From Bacteroides sp. (GTDB lineage: Bacteria > Bacteroidota > Bacteroidia > Bacteroidales > P3), in contig JAMPIH010000004.1 in assembly GCA_023662825.1 (NCBI GenBank), forward strand, positions 117,019 through 181,018: a stretch of 64,000 nt of DNA. Direction: 5' to 3'. Under the pieces are notes generated by a model. That model had not been told where the DNA came from and made no database searches. It was given only the letters and a program-made list of their open reading frames with translations. A program made the position numbers and the translations under genes. Each line of letters begins with the position of its first letter. Positions within the stretch are counted from its first letter, which is position 1. Of the stretch, positions 31,877 to 40,743 are shown piece by piece.

Positions 31877-33760
31877 ATGAACATAAGCAACCATACGATA
31901 CGGAAAATCCTGCACACGCTCTGCCTGCCTCTGCTCTTGTCCGGGCTTACGGCGGCATGGGCGCAGGAACCTGTGCTGAGCCTGCGGGCGCCCTCCACGG
32001 TAAGCGCGGGGCAGGCGTTCGAGATCTCGTACTCCATCAACGTGCGCGGTTCCAAGTCGTTCCGCGCGCCGGCCTTCAAGGGGCTGGACCTACTGTTCGG
32101 CCCGGCGCAGTCGCAGTCGAGCAGTTTCCAGTTCGTTAACGGCAAGCAGTCGCAAAGCTTCACGCTTTCCTATACCTACCAGTTGCGCGCCCCCCAGCCG
32201 GGCAGCTACCATTTCGGCAAGGCCAGCATCGTGGTCGATGGCAAGACCTACGAGTCGGAGCCGTTCAACCTGGAGGTTACGCCCGCCGCACAGAACACGG
32301 CTCAGCAAGGCGCGCAAGGCCAGCGGCAGAACCCGAACGCCCGCGCCCAAGCCCGCGAGGAAGCCGCCGTGCCCGCCGAAGTAAGCGACAAAGACTTGTT
32401 CGTCACCGCCTCGGTGAACAAACGCACGCCCTATGCCGGCGAACAGGTGCTGCTTACCTACCGCATCTACACCGCCATTCCCGTAGAACAGTTCAGTATC
32501 TACAAGACCCCTTCCAACAAGGGCTTCTGGACCGAAGAACTGAAACTCAACGCCGACGAACAGGAGCAGGAGGTAATCGACAACAAGCTCTACGTGTATG
32601 CCGATATCCGCAAGGTGGCGATCTTCGCTCAGGAAGCGGGGGCGCACACGCTCGAACCCATGGAGGTGGAGGCCTTGGCGCAGGTACAGGCACCGAGGCG
32701 GCGTTCGGGCAGCATTTTCGACATGTTCGACGACGCGTTCTTCACCCCCACCCAGACGGTAAAGAAGAACCTGCGCTCCAAAGCCCTGCGCATCAACGCC
32801 AAGCCCCTGCCCGCCGAGGGCCGCCCCGCCTCGTTCGACGGCCTGGTGGGCGACTACAAGATCGACTTCAACTACGACAAAAACCAGCAGATAAAGGCCA
32901 ACGAGGCCGTTACGTTCACCTTTACCGTATCGGGCAAGGGCAATATCGAGATGATCCACGCCCCGCAGATTCAGTTCCCTCCCGATTTCGAGGTCTATGA
33001 ACCCAAGATCTCGCACAACAAGCAGGTGTCGGCCAACGGCGTGAGCGGTTCGGCTACATTCGAATACATCGTGGTGCCGCGCAACCGGGGCGTGTACAAG
33101 ATCAACGCCTTCCAGTATTCGTTCTTCAATCCGCAAACCGAAAGATATGTGGAGAAGACCGTTCCTGAAATCGTGCTGAACGTAGAAAAAGGCAAGGACA
33201 TGCCTGTGGCGAATGCCAGTTCGACTCACTTTGCCGGCGCTTCGGGTGATATCAGCTATATCCGCACCCAGGCGGGCAAATGGAGCAAGGCGGGACAGAC
33301 ATTCCTGTTCTCGCCCGGCTTCTGGCTCCTACTTTTGGGCGAATGCGCGCTGTTCGCCGCCTGCCTGCTGATTTACCGCAAACGCCTGAAACGGAATGCG
33401 GACATCGTGGGCACCAGGAACCGCAAGGCCGCCAAGGAAGCCAAACGCTGCCTGCGCAAGGCGGTGTTCCTGCTGGACGAAAAGCACAAGGATGCCTTCC
33501 ACATCGAGATTTCCCAAGCCCTATGGGGATTTCTGGCCAACAAGCTGAATATCCCGCAGGCCGAGCTGTCGTTAGACAACGCCCGCAGCGGGCTCAAGGC
33601 AAGGGCGGTAAGCGACGAACTTACCGAACAGTTCATCAAGACCCTGGAGCATTGCGAATTCGAGCGTTTTTCCCCCGCCCCCACGGGCATAGAAGGCATG
33701 AAGGCGCTCTATTCCGAGGCGGAGAACATCCTCTACCGGGTCATCGATTCACTTAAATAA
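31877..33760 (+). CDS. batD: BatD-family protein
   Basis: 627 residues from the ATG at 31877; an upstream ATG at 31835 would overlap batB/C. A signal peptide (cleavage near AWAQ) is followed by several Ig-like beta domains (LRAPSTVSAGQAFEISYSI, DLFVTASVNKRTPYAGEQV, KANEAVTFTFTVSGKGN), one membrane helix near 484-505 and a cytoplasmic helical domain. The protein is mostly periplasmic. It lies 25 bp after batB/C. In standard operons batE follows, but here a three-gene cassette intervenes. Confidence 0.93.
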   Translation: MNISNHTIRKILHTLCLPLLLSGLTAAWAQEPVLSLRAPSTVSAGQAFEISYSINVRGSKSFRAPAFKGLDLLFGPAQSQSSSFQFVNGKQSQSFTLSYTYQLRAPQPGSYHFGKASIVVDGKTYESEPFNLEVTPAAQNTAQQGAQGQRQNPNARAQAREEAAVPAEVSDKDLFVTASVNKRTPYAGEQVLLTYRIYTAIPVEQFSIYKTPSNKGFWTEELKLNADEQEQEVIDNKLYVYADIRKVAIFAQEAGAHTLEPMEVEALAQVQAPRRRSGSIFDMFDDAFFTPTQTVKKNLRSKALRINAKPLPAEGRPASFDGLVGDYKIDFNYDKNQQIKANEAVTFTFTVSGKGNIEMIHAPQIQFPPDFEVYEPKISHNKQVSANGVSGSATFEYIVVPRNRGVYKINAFQYSFFNPQTERYVEKTVPEIVLNVEKGKDMPVANASSTHFAGASGDISYIRTQAGKWSKAGQTFLFSPGFWLLLLGECALFAACLLIYRKRLKRNADIVGTRNRKAAKEAKRCLRKAVFLLDEKHKDAFHIEISQALWGFLANKLNIPQAELSLDNARSGLKARAVSDELTEQFIKTLEHCEFERFSPAPTGIEGMKALYSEAENILYRVIDSLK

Positions 33761-33772
33761 GGACATTTAAAG

Positions 33773-34684
33773 ATGGCTTTGTCATTATATCAGATAAAAC
33801 GATGGGGTAAAATGCTGTCAGGAAAGAGCCCTGAGCATGTAACCCAAGGTTTAGGAAAATGTTTTTCCGAAAAAACGATTCACGGCTACTATAACAATCT
33901 CACGGGTAAAGTGTTCATTGAACCGCATTGGGTGGAATCGAACGAAATTCCAACTGTCAGGCAGAATGGAGGAGCTGACATCATCTTTCCCGTTGCCGTA
34001 TTTCAATATGCCTTAGGATGCTACGATCTTTACATCCTTAATGGTATGCCTAAGTACCTAAGCAAATTCCTTCAACTTGCGGATTGGACGCTTAAAAGCC
34101 AAGATTCGTCGGGTAGATGGTGTAACTTTCTGCATACCGACCCCAAAAATCCGTATGGGGCGATGGCTCAAGGGGAAGCCGCCTCTGTTTTAATCCGGGC
34201 TTATATGGAAACTAAAGATACGAACTATTCAGATGCTGCAAAATCTGCCATAGATTATATGCTGGCCCCCATTGAGAAAGGAGGTACGGCCATCTACGAA
34301 GGAGACGACTTGCTACTCAAAGAATATACCCATTTGCCTGTTGTTCTGAATGGTTGGATTTTTGCATGGTGGGGCCTAATGGATTACGTCACGCTAACCC
34401 AAGATACGGGTTCCTATTACCAAAAACTCCGGCAATCCTGCGATTCAATCGTTAGATACTTGCCGGCTTTCGCCAATCGTTATTGGAGCAGATACGATTT
34501 AGGCAATAAATTAGCCTCTCCGTTCTATCATAACCTACACATTGCCCAAATGCAGGCGATGTACCGATTAACTGGCCGTTCCGCCTTTAATGAATACGCC
34601 CTGAGATGGAAAAGCCAAGCGAACAAGATTCCCAACAAAAGCCTCGCATTTATCGTCAAGGCCGCTCAAAAAATATTGGAATGA
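33773..34684 (+). CDS. D-glucuronyl C5-epimerase C-terminal-domain protein
   Basis: 303 residues, cytoplasmic by appearance. The (alpha/alpha)-type repeats with NPYGAMAQGEAASVLIRAY, LPVVLNGWIFAWWGLMDYV and a C-terminal FYHNLHIAQMQAMYRLTG match the C5-epim_C family (PF06662-like). In animals this domain converts glucuronic to iduronic acid in heparan; bacterial members occur in polysaccharide loci. Its codons are clearly AT-richer than those of batD just 12 bp upstream. The stop overlaps the start of the next gene (ATGA). It marks the left end of an apparent insertion within the bat operon. Confidence 0.78.
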   Translation: MALSLYQIKRWGKMLSGKSPEHVTQGLGKCFSEKTIHGYYNNLTGKVFIEPHWVESNEIPTVRQNGGADIIFPVAVFQYALGCYDLYILNGMPKYLSKFLQLADWTLKSQDSSGRWCNFLHTDPKNPYGAMAQGEAASVLIRAYMETKDTNYSDAAKSAIDYMLAPIEKGGTAIYEGDDLLLKEYTHLPVVLNGWIFAWWGLMDYVTLTQDTGSYYQKLRQSCDSIVRYLPAFANRYWSRYDLGNKLASPFYHNLHIAQMQAMYRLTGRSAFNEYALRWKSQANKIPNKSLAFIVKAAQKILE

Positions 34685-35715
34685 AAAGGATTTGCATCTG
34701 CGGAGCTTTCAGGTTGGGTAAGAAACCCAAAGGCGGGCAAGAAATCAAGACCGTTATTTTGGCGGACGCATTGGAGGCTGAATTCGGCAAAATCTACAAA
34801 ATTGATACACTTGCAGCCAACAGCACGTTCAAAATACCCTTTCAGCTCCTATGGGCAATGGCCTTCTGCCCTGATATAATTATCTTACCTGCACAAAACG
34901 GCATTGTCGTATTGTCCCGTCTATTGGTTTTATTGAACAAGCTGTTTCATCGGAAACTGCATTATTCCGTCATCGGAGGCTGGCTTCAAGATATATTGGA
35001 AAACAAACCCGCAACCTTGGCCGCGCTAAAAAAATTCACCGGCATTTACGTGGAGACGCAAACGATGAAAACCGCCATGTCTTCATTGGGATTGGAAAAC
35101 GTGTACGTGGTGCCGAACTGCAAACCGCTTTCAATTATCAGCCAAGAAACTATTTTCAAAGAATATAAAGAACCTTATAAATTGGTTACCTTTTCCCGGG
35201 TAACCGAGAAAAAAGGTATCGGAACAGCCGTAGAAACCGTAAATGCATTAAACGAAAAGTATGGCCGCGAAGTTTTCCAACTTGACATTTACGGTCCCGT
35301 TGATCAAGAAGACGAAATTTGGTTTGAAAACCTTAAAAATACCTTCACTCCTTCCATTTTCTACAAGGGTAACATTCCTTTTGACCGAAGCGTTGAAACA
35401 CTCAGACCCTATTTTGCCTTGCTGTTTCCCACCCAATACTTCACTGAAGGCATACCGGGAACCATTATAGATTCCTACACGGCAGGGGTACCTGTTATCG
35501 CTTCCCGCTGGAAAAGCGCCTCGGACGTAGTGGAAGACGGCATCAGCGGGTTTGTCTATGAATTTGGCGACAAGCTTGCTTTGGAATCGATTTTGGAGCG
35601 TATCGTTGCCAATCCGGATATGATTGTACAACTTAAAGGGAATTGCCTTCGCAAGGCAGAGGATTACCTGCCCCAGAAAGCATTAAAACCAATATTCAAT
35701 AACATATCCAACTAA
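34681..35715 (+). CDS. GT4-type glycosyltransferase (first of two)
   Basis: 344 residues from the ATG at 34681, overlapping the stop of the epimerase-like gene. The C-terminal GT-B half shows LVTFSRVTEKKGIGTAVE, IYGPVDQEDE, and PTQYFTEGIPGTIIDSYTAGVPVIASRW near 258-285, with an EGIPG-type donor motif. The N-terminal half includes WLQDILENKP. It is probably a retaining transferase that adds a sugar to a surface glycan in the cytoplasm. No Wzx/Wzy genes are in the window. Low-GC composition is shared with its neighbours. Confidence 0.85.
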   Translation: MKRICICGAFRLGKKPKGGQEIKTVILADALEAEFGKIYKIDTLAANSTFKIPFQLLWAMAFCPDIIILPAQNGIVVLSRLLVLLNKLFHRKLHYSVIGGWLQDILENKPATLAALKKFTGIYVETQTMKTAMSSLGLENVYVVPNCKPLSIISQETIFKEYKEPYKLVTFSRVTEKKGIGTAVETVNALNEKYGREVFQLDIYGPVDQEDEIWFENLKNTFTPSIFYKGNIPFDRSVETLRPYFALLFPTQYFTEGIPGTIIDSYTAGVPVIASRWKSASDVVEDGISGFVYEFGDKLALESILERIVANPDMIVQLKGNCLRKAEDYLPQKALKPIFNNISN

Positions 35716-35733
35716 AATCTTCACAACAAGCCT

Positions 35734-35741
35734 TATCTTTG
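35734..35741 (+). promoter_or_regulatory. -7 box (TATCTTTG) before the second GT4 gene
   Basis: Full TAnnTTTG match, 25 bp before the ATG at 35767. It could drive the second glycosyltransferase and batE independently of the main bat promoter. Confidence 0.5.
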
Positions 35742-35766
35742 GTACGCTATTTATATACCGGGAATT

Positions 35767-36867
35767 ATGAAAATCTGTTTTTTGGTCGCTGATATTTCAC
35801 ATACGGGCGGTGTGGAGCGCGTTACATCGAATCTCGCCGGAGCCTTGAAACAAAGCGTCGAGGATATTGACATTGAGATTGTTTCTCAATTCAAATCCGA
35901 ACCGAAACTCTGGTATTCATTTGACGGATGCACCATTCATTATCTAAACGGAAAAGATTACGAAGCAAAGCCTCATTCGCTCAAACGTATGTTCAGGATA
36001 TTGGGAAATGTAAGCCGTGTTAGAAGATTTTTCAAATCACACCACTATGACTACATTATAAGCCAATCATTTCCCAACACCGCCCTTTTATACATGGCCG
36101 GCATCTGTATGAAAAACGTACTGGCAGTGGAACATGTAAAATATGACTATTACAACAATCTGATTAAATCTTTCCGTCTGCATGTGTATAAAAAGACTGC
36201 GAAAGTGGTCGTGCTGACCAATAATGACAAAGAATGTTACGACCGTTACCTGCACTCAACGCAAACCATACAGATTCCCAACCCTGTTGTTGTTCCCGAA
36301 TACCGCCAATCGCCATTAAACAAAAAACAAGCGGTTGCCATTGGCCGCCTGCAATATCAAAAAGGGTTCGACACCTTGACCGATGTCTATGAAATTGTTC
36401 ACCAGAAGCATCCTGAATGGATTGTCAATATCTACGGCAACGGAAACTATCGTAAACAAATCGAAAGACACATAAAGGCGAAAGGATTGGAAAACATTGT
36501 AATCCTTAAAGGTAGAACCGACAATGTGCCTGCCGTCCTAGGCGAATCGGCGTTCTTTATCTTATCTTCCCGTTTTGAAGGTTTTGGAATGGTGATTGCC
36601 GAAGCGATGTCTCAAGGTTTACCTGTGGTTAGTTTTAACTGTCCTACCGGGCCTGCCGATATTGTAAAGACAGATTTCAACGGGATTCTGGTCGAAAACC
36701 AGAATGTAGAAAAGATGGCAGACGCCATTTGCTACATGATAGAAAATCCGGAAGAACGAAAACGTATGGGAAAGAATGCCCTAAGCACGGCGAAATGTTT
36801 TGGAGGAGATATTATCGCCAGCCAATGGATTCAGCTTTTCGATAGTCTTCGGCACGAGTCTCGATAG
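35767..36867 (+). CDS. GT4-type glycosyltransferase (second of two)
   Basis: 366 residues with a complete GT-B fold. The N-terminus MKICFLVADISHTGGVERVT is a standard acceptor-loop start. The C-terminal half has AIGRLQYQKGFDTL, YGNGNYRKQIE, LKGRTDNVP and SSRFEGFGMVIAEAMSQGLPVVSF, with the E-x7-E motif of GT4. It most resembles exopolysaccharide or capsule transferases. It has its own -7 box and lies 26 bp before batE. It is AT-rich like the two genes before it. Confidence 0.9.
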   Translation: MKICFLVADISHTGGVERVTSNLAGALKQSVEDIDIEIVSQFKSEPKLWYSFDGCTIHYLNGKDYEAKPHSLKRMFRILGNVSRVRRFFKSHHYDYIISQSFPNTALLYMAGICMKNVLAVEHVKYDYYNNLIKSFRLHVYKKTAKVVVLTNNDKECYDRYLHSTQTIQIPNPVVVPEYRQSPLNKKQAVAIGRLQYQKGFDTLTDVYEIVHQKHPEWIVNIYGNGNYRKQIERHIKAKGLENIVILKGRTDNVPAVLGESAFFILSSRFEGFGMVIAEAMSQGLPVVSFNCPTGPADIVKTDFNGILVENQNVEKMADAICYMIENPEERKRMGKNALSTAKCFGGDIIASQWIQLFDSLRHESR

Positions 36868-36892
36868 CCTAAATATCCGACACATAAAAAAG

Positions 36893-37660
36893 ATGAAACC
36901 GCTCATGCAAAAATTCATTTCAACCGCAATTCTAGCTCTGATTTTTTCGACTGTAAAGGCCGCCCTTCCCTATCAGGAAGCCTTCGACAAGGGCAACGGT
37001 TTTTACGCGCAGGAAAATTACGTCCAGGCCATCGAGCAATATCAGGCGGCTCTGGAAAGCGGCTACGAATGCTGGGAAGTGTTCTTCAATATCGGGAACG
37101 CCTACTATCGTTCGGGCAACTATCCGCAGGCCATCCTCTATTACGAACGGGCTGCGAAACGGGCGCCCGGGCAACCGGAAATCCAGGCCAACCTGCGCCT
37201 GGCCGAAAGCAAGATCGCCGACCGCTTCGAACAGATGCCCGTGTTCTTCGCCACCGCGTGGTGGCAGTCGGTGGTAGCCCTGTTCAGTGCCGACGGCTGG
37301 GCCATCGTTCTGGCGGTCTTATTTTTCCTTGCACTGGGAAGCCTCTGCCTCTATTTCTTCGGGCGCGGCTACACGCAAAAGAAAGCGGGCTTTTACGGCC
37401 TTTCGCTAAGTATCGTGCTGTTCGTCGCCGGCCTTTTCGCCTCCGTGGAAAGCTATCGCCGCAGCCGGCAGGAATACGCTGTGGTGATGCAGGTTTCGGT
37501 GGATGCCAAGACCTCGCCCGAAGACCGCAGCCAAACGGCCTTTACGCTGCACGAAGGCAGCAAGGTGTTGATCGAGGACAGGATAGGAAATTACGGGAAA
37601 GTGCGCGTAAAGAATGGTTCCCGCGCCTGGGTGCCGATGGAGTGCCTGGAAATAATTTAG
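36893..37660 (+). CDS. batE: BatE: TPR plus SH3-like domain protein
   Basis: 255 residues from the ATG at 36893; a second ATG at 36905 is possible. A signal peptide (about 5-24) precedes TPR repeats (DKGNGFYAQENYVQAIEQYQ, VFFNIGNAYYRSGNYPQAILYYERA). Two membrane helices near 130-160 and 175-193 follow, and a bacterial SH3-like domain (KTSPEDRSQTAFTLHEGS, then RVKNGSRAWVPME) ends the protein. This is the usual BatE design. GC-rich codon use returns here, as in batA-batD, so it belongs with the bat operon from which it is now separated by about 3.1 kb. Confidence 0.92.
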   Translation: MKPLMQKFISTAILALIFSTVKAALPYQEAFDKGNGFYAQENYVQAIEQYQAALESGYECWEVFFNIGNAYYRSGNYPQAILYYERAAKRAPGQPEIQANLRLAESKIADRFEQMPVFFATAWWQSVVALFSADGWAIVLAVLFFLALGSLCLYFFGRGYTQKKAGFYGLSLSIVLFVAGLFASVESYRRSRQEYAVVMQVSVDAKTSPEDRSQTAFTLHEGSKVLIEDRIGNYGKVRVKNGSRAWVPMECLEII

Positions 37661-37717
37661 GCACTGCCCCCGATGGTGCCTTTGGCATTCCATCCGAACA
37701 GTGCCCAAACAAGTTGT

Positions 37718-37744
37718 TGCCGGAATAACCGGCAGATTATTTTT
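37718..37744 (+). terminator. possible terminator after batE
   Basis: TGCCGG-AATAA-CCGGCA (37718-37734) followed by a T-rich run. The T-run overlaps the convergent lpxC-fabZ stop codon. Confidence 0.45.
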
Positions 37745-39158
37745 CGAGTGCCGGAGCCTCGGGGTTGCGGGCCAGCTGCGCCAGCATGTCGGCTTCGGCC
37801 ACAATCTGGTTGCCCACGTAGGCCCAGCCTTTCATGTTGCACAGCCCCCTGCGCAAGGGAGAAATCGGCGTAAGCTTGAAGATCAGCGTGTCGCCCGGAA
37901 CCACCTTGTGGCGGAACTTCACGTTATCCATCTTCAGGAAATAAGTCAGGTAGTTTTCGGGGTCGGGGTACTGGGTCAGCATATAGATGCCGCCCGTCTG
38001 CGCCATGGCCTCGATGATCAGGACGCCGGGCATTACCGGTTCATCGGGGAAGTGGCCGGTAAAGAAGGGTTCGTTCATCGTTACGTTCTTCACGCCCACC
38101 ACCTGGTCTTTGTCCATATAGACAATCTTGTCCACGAGCAGGAACGGCGGACGGTGGGGAAGAATCTTCTTGATCGCGTTGACGTCGTAAAGAGGGGTTG
38201 CCGTTATGTCGAACGGCGGCAAAGCTTCAGGTGCCATATCTTTTTGCATTTGTTTACGTATAACCTTGATGAATTCTGTGTTGCTGAAATGTCCGGGACG
38301 CAGGGCATCGACCGAGGCGTGCATGTAGCAGCCCAGCAACGCGCAGTCGCCCACCAAGTCTAAAAGTTTGTGACGGGCGGGCTCGTTCTTGAAATGCAGC
38401 TCCACGTTGTTGAGGATGCCTTCTTTCACCGCCACGGCGGGCTTGTTGAACAAGGACGCCAAACGGTTGATTTCTTCCTGCTCCACCTTGCGGTCCACAA
38501 ACACGATGGCGTTGTCTAAATCGCCTCCCTTGATAAGGTTCTGTGAATGCAGGAACTCCACCTCGCGCAAGAACACAAAAGTGCGGCATTTGGCAATCTC
38601 TTCCGCGTAGCGGTCTCCGAAAGTGTCTATGGAGGCGTATTGCGGCACGATGACCGCCGAATCATAGTCTATCCTGACGGTAAACTCGCGCTTGTCGGAG
38701 GGCGTGGCTTTGATTTCGATGCCCTTTTCTTCGTTGCGGAACGTGAAAGGCTTGCGCAGGTCGTAGTAGCGGCGCTCGGCTTCCTGTTCGCAGATGCCCA
38801 CCTTGAGGATGGCTTCGGTTATGATGCGGGCGCTGCCGTCGAGGATAGGCATTTCGGGGCAGTCGGTCTCGATAATGGCGTTATCGATTTCCAGACCCAC
38901 CAAGGCCGACAACATATGTTCGATGGTCGCCACCATCACCCCGTCTTTCACTAAGGTGGTGCCGCGCGAGGTATCGCCCACATATTCCGCCAATGCCTTG
39001 ATTTCCGGCTGTCCGGGCAGATCCACCCGCTTGAATACGAACCATGTGTTCTCCGGAGCCGGCTTTATGGTAACCTGCGCCATCTTTCCGGTGTGCAGCC
39101 CCACTCCCGAAACGGTAACCGGAGCCTTGAGCGTCCGTTGCTTGATGATATCAGACAT
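37737..39158 (-). CDS. lpxC-fabZ: bifunctional LpxC-FabZ (lipid A deacetylase / hydroxyacyl-ACP dehydratase)
   Basis: 473 residues. The LpxC part (about 1-300) has VSGVGLHTGK, the zinc motif TIEHMLSALVG with the first His, and ARHKLLDLVGD. The FabZ part (about 325-473) has LPHRPPFLLVDKI, the catalytic-His region FTGHFPDEPVMPGVLIIEAMAQ, and KFRHKVVPGDTL. LpxC catalyses the committed step of lipid A synthesis and FabZ dehydrates 3-hydroxyacyl-ACP, so the fusion ties two consumers of the same acyl-ACP. This fusion is a known Bacteroidota trait. Confidence 0.97.
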   Translation of the reverse strand: MSDIIKQRTLKAPVTVSGVGLHTGKMAQVTIKPAPENTWFVFKRVDLPGQPEIKALAEYVGDTSRGTTLVKDGVMVATIEHMLSALVGLEIDNAIIETDCPEMPILDGSARIITEAILKVGICEQEAERRYYDLRKPFTFRNEEKGIEIKATPSDKREFTVRIDYDSAVIVPQYASIDTFGDRYAEEIAKCRTFVFLREVEFLHSQNLIKGGDLDNAIVFVDRKVEQEEINRLASLFNKPAVAVKEGILNNVELHFKNEPARHKLLDLVGDCALLGCYMHASVDALRPGHFSNTEFIKVIRKQMQKDMAPEALPPFDITATPLYDVNAIKKILPHRPPFLLVDKIVYMDKDQVVGVKNVTMNEPFFTGHFPDEPVMPGVLIIEAMAQTGGIYMLTQYPDPENYLTYFLKMDNVKFRHKVVPGDTLIFKLTPISPLRRGLCNMKGWAYVGNQIVAEADMLAQLARNPEAPALEK

Positions 39159-39200
39159 GATAAACTATTTTCTGCAAAAAACGTGTAAAGATAACACTTT

Positions 39201-40739
39201 TCAGCGGTTCTTACGATTCCACCGCCACAACGGGGTGTTTTCCTTGGGATAAAACTCATAGGCCCCGGCCGCCGGCGAATTGGAACGCAAACGTCCCTTC
39301 AGGTCCAGTTCCGCCTTGCCCTGCGCGAAAGCCGGGTCCCCCAGCCCTACCGCAGCCGAGGCCACGGTGTCTATATCAAAATCATAGCCGTCCGCATTCA
39401 CGAAGAAAGGCTCTCCGTTCCAGCGGCAGCTGTCGAAATAACGGCTCGACTGCGCCGGCTCGTACTTGATCAGGCAGCGGGTAAAGAGCATGTTCGCCGC
39501 CCCGGCCGAATCCAGGTCGATTTCCAGCTGCCGGCTGTTGCGTCCGTAGAAAATGCTGTTGTTGAACTTCGCCCCTTCCAATATGCCCGCCGTCCGGCCT
39601 TCCCCGTCTTTGTTGCTTAGATACAGGCAGCGGTTATACACCCCGATCATGCCCCCGTAATAGTCGTTGGCGAAGGTGCAGTGCGTAAACGAATAATCGC
39701 CGCCCCCGCTCAGGCAAAGGTTCACCTGGCTTTCGCCGATGCAGAGGTTCACGCCCTCCACCCGCACGTTGCGGGCCAGGATGCCGTGCCGGTCCATATT
39801 CTCGATACGGGTGTTGGCTATCTGCGTACCGTTTCCGTTATCGGGATCTATCCAGAAGGCCGTCTGGCCGTTACGCACCACCGCATAATCCACCGTATGG
39901 GGTCCGCTGGCCGAGTCGAGCCATACCCTGCCCCATTGTCCGGCCATATTGCGGTAGCTGCCGTCTTGCCGCAAGGATGTAAATATCACCGGGTCTTCTA
40001 TGGTGCCCGAAATCTGCAAACGGCTGCCCGCCTGCATCCAGATGCCGGAATTGTTGGCGAAATAAAGCCTCGTGCCCGCCGGGAGTTCCAAGGTCTTGCC
40101 CTCGGACACGGTAAGGTAGCCGTAAATCACATAAGGTTTCCTGTCCGCAATGGGATAGTCGGTCTCGTTCCACAGGAAATACCTGAACGAAAGCGAATCT
40201 TCTTCGTAAAAACTGCCCTGCAGGGGGTCTCTATAGGGAACCCGTATCGAGCGGTCGCCCTGCCAGTAATGGGCATCCTGCCCCCATGCGCTCAACACCA
40301 CCTGCTGGGCGGCCATGCCGTTCAGCTCGAAGCGGAGATAGTCCGTCACCTCGAACGGATCGTCCTGACCGCGGTAATCGAGCACGGTCTGCACGAACAG
40401 ATACAGGCTGTCCTTGCCGCCCAGAACAAGATTGCGCTGGACAAGCGCCGTATCACCGTTCAGGTTGAAGCGGAAACGCGAACCCGCCCCGCCGGCCAGA
40501 TAGACCCGGCTTATCGTAACGGCCCTGGAGGCCGGATTGCGCACCGTTATCACCTTGGTCACGCTGGTCTGCGTACTCAGGATGGTGTCGAAACGTATCG
40601 TATCCTGCGAGAACCGCAGATACACCTCGCCTTTCTCGAACTTGCGGTATTCTTCCCGGCAGGAAAAAAGCTGCACCAGGCAGAAAACGCCCAACAGGAA
40701 TGCCGCCGCGCGGCCTGTCTTAAACCCAAAGCTTCCCAT
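39201..40739 (-). CDS. surface lipoprotein with parallel beta-helix-like region
   Basis: 512 residues from the ATG at 40739, only 4 bp after the response-regulator stop. The signal ends in the lipobox LVQLFSC, so it is lipidated. An N-terminal beta-domain (SVTKVITVRNPASRAVTISRV) precedes a right-handed beta-helix-like stretch (IWMQAGSRLQISGTIEDPVIF, then repeated Ile/Asn-rich turns) and a conserved NSPAAGAYEF C-terminus. Such proteins are common in Bacteroidota with unknown function. Start choice rests on the lipobox. It may be regulated with the response regulator. Confidence 0.82.
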   Translation of the reverse strand: MGSFGFKTGRAAAFLLGVFCLVQLFSCREEYRKFEKGEVYLRFSQDTIRFDTILSTQTSVTKVITVRNPASRAVTISRVYLAGGAGSRFRFNLNGDTALVQRNLVLGGKDSLYLFVQTVLDYRGQDDPFEVTDYLRFELNGMAAQQVVLSAWGQDAHYWQGDRSIRVPYRDPLQGSFYEEDSLSFRYFLWNETDYPIADRKPYVIYGYLTVSEGKTLELPAGTRLYFANNSGIWMQAGSRLQISGTIEDPVIFTSLRQDGSYRNMAGQWGRVWLDSASGPHTVDYAVVRNGQTAFWIDPDNGNGTQIANTRIENMDRHGILARNVRVEGVNLCIGESQVNLCLSGGGDYSFTHCTFANDYYGGMIGVYNRCLYLSNKDGEGRTAGILEGAKFNNSIFYGRNSRQLEIDLDSAGAANMLFTRCLIKYEPAQSSRYFDSCRWNGEPFFVNADGYDFDIDTVASAAVGLGDPAFAQGKAELDLKGRLRSNSPAAGAYEFYPKENTPLWRWNRKNR

Positions 40740-40743
40740 ACTA

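Noticed and set aside
36800..36892. An earlier start for batE inside the second glycosyltransferase gene
   Set aside because: It would overlap the transferase by 68 bp and push the signal peptide inward; the ATG at 36893 gives a normal signal sequence.
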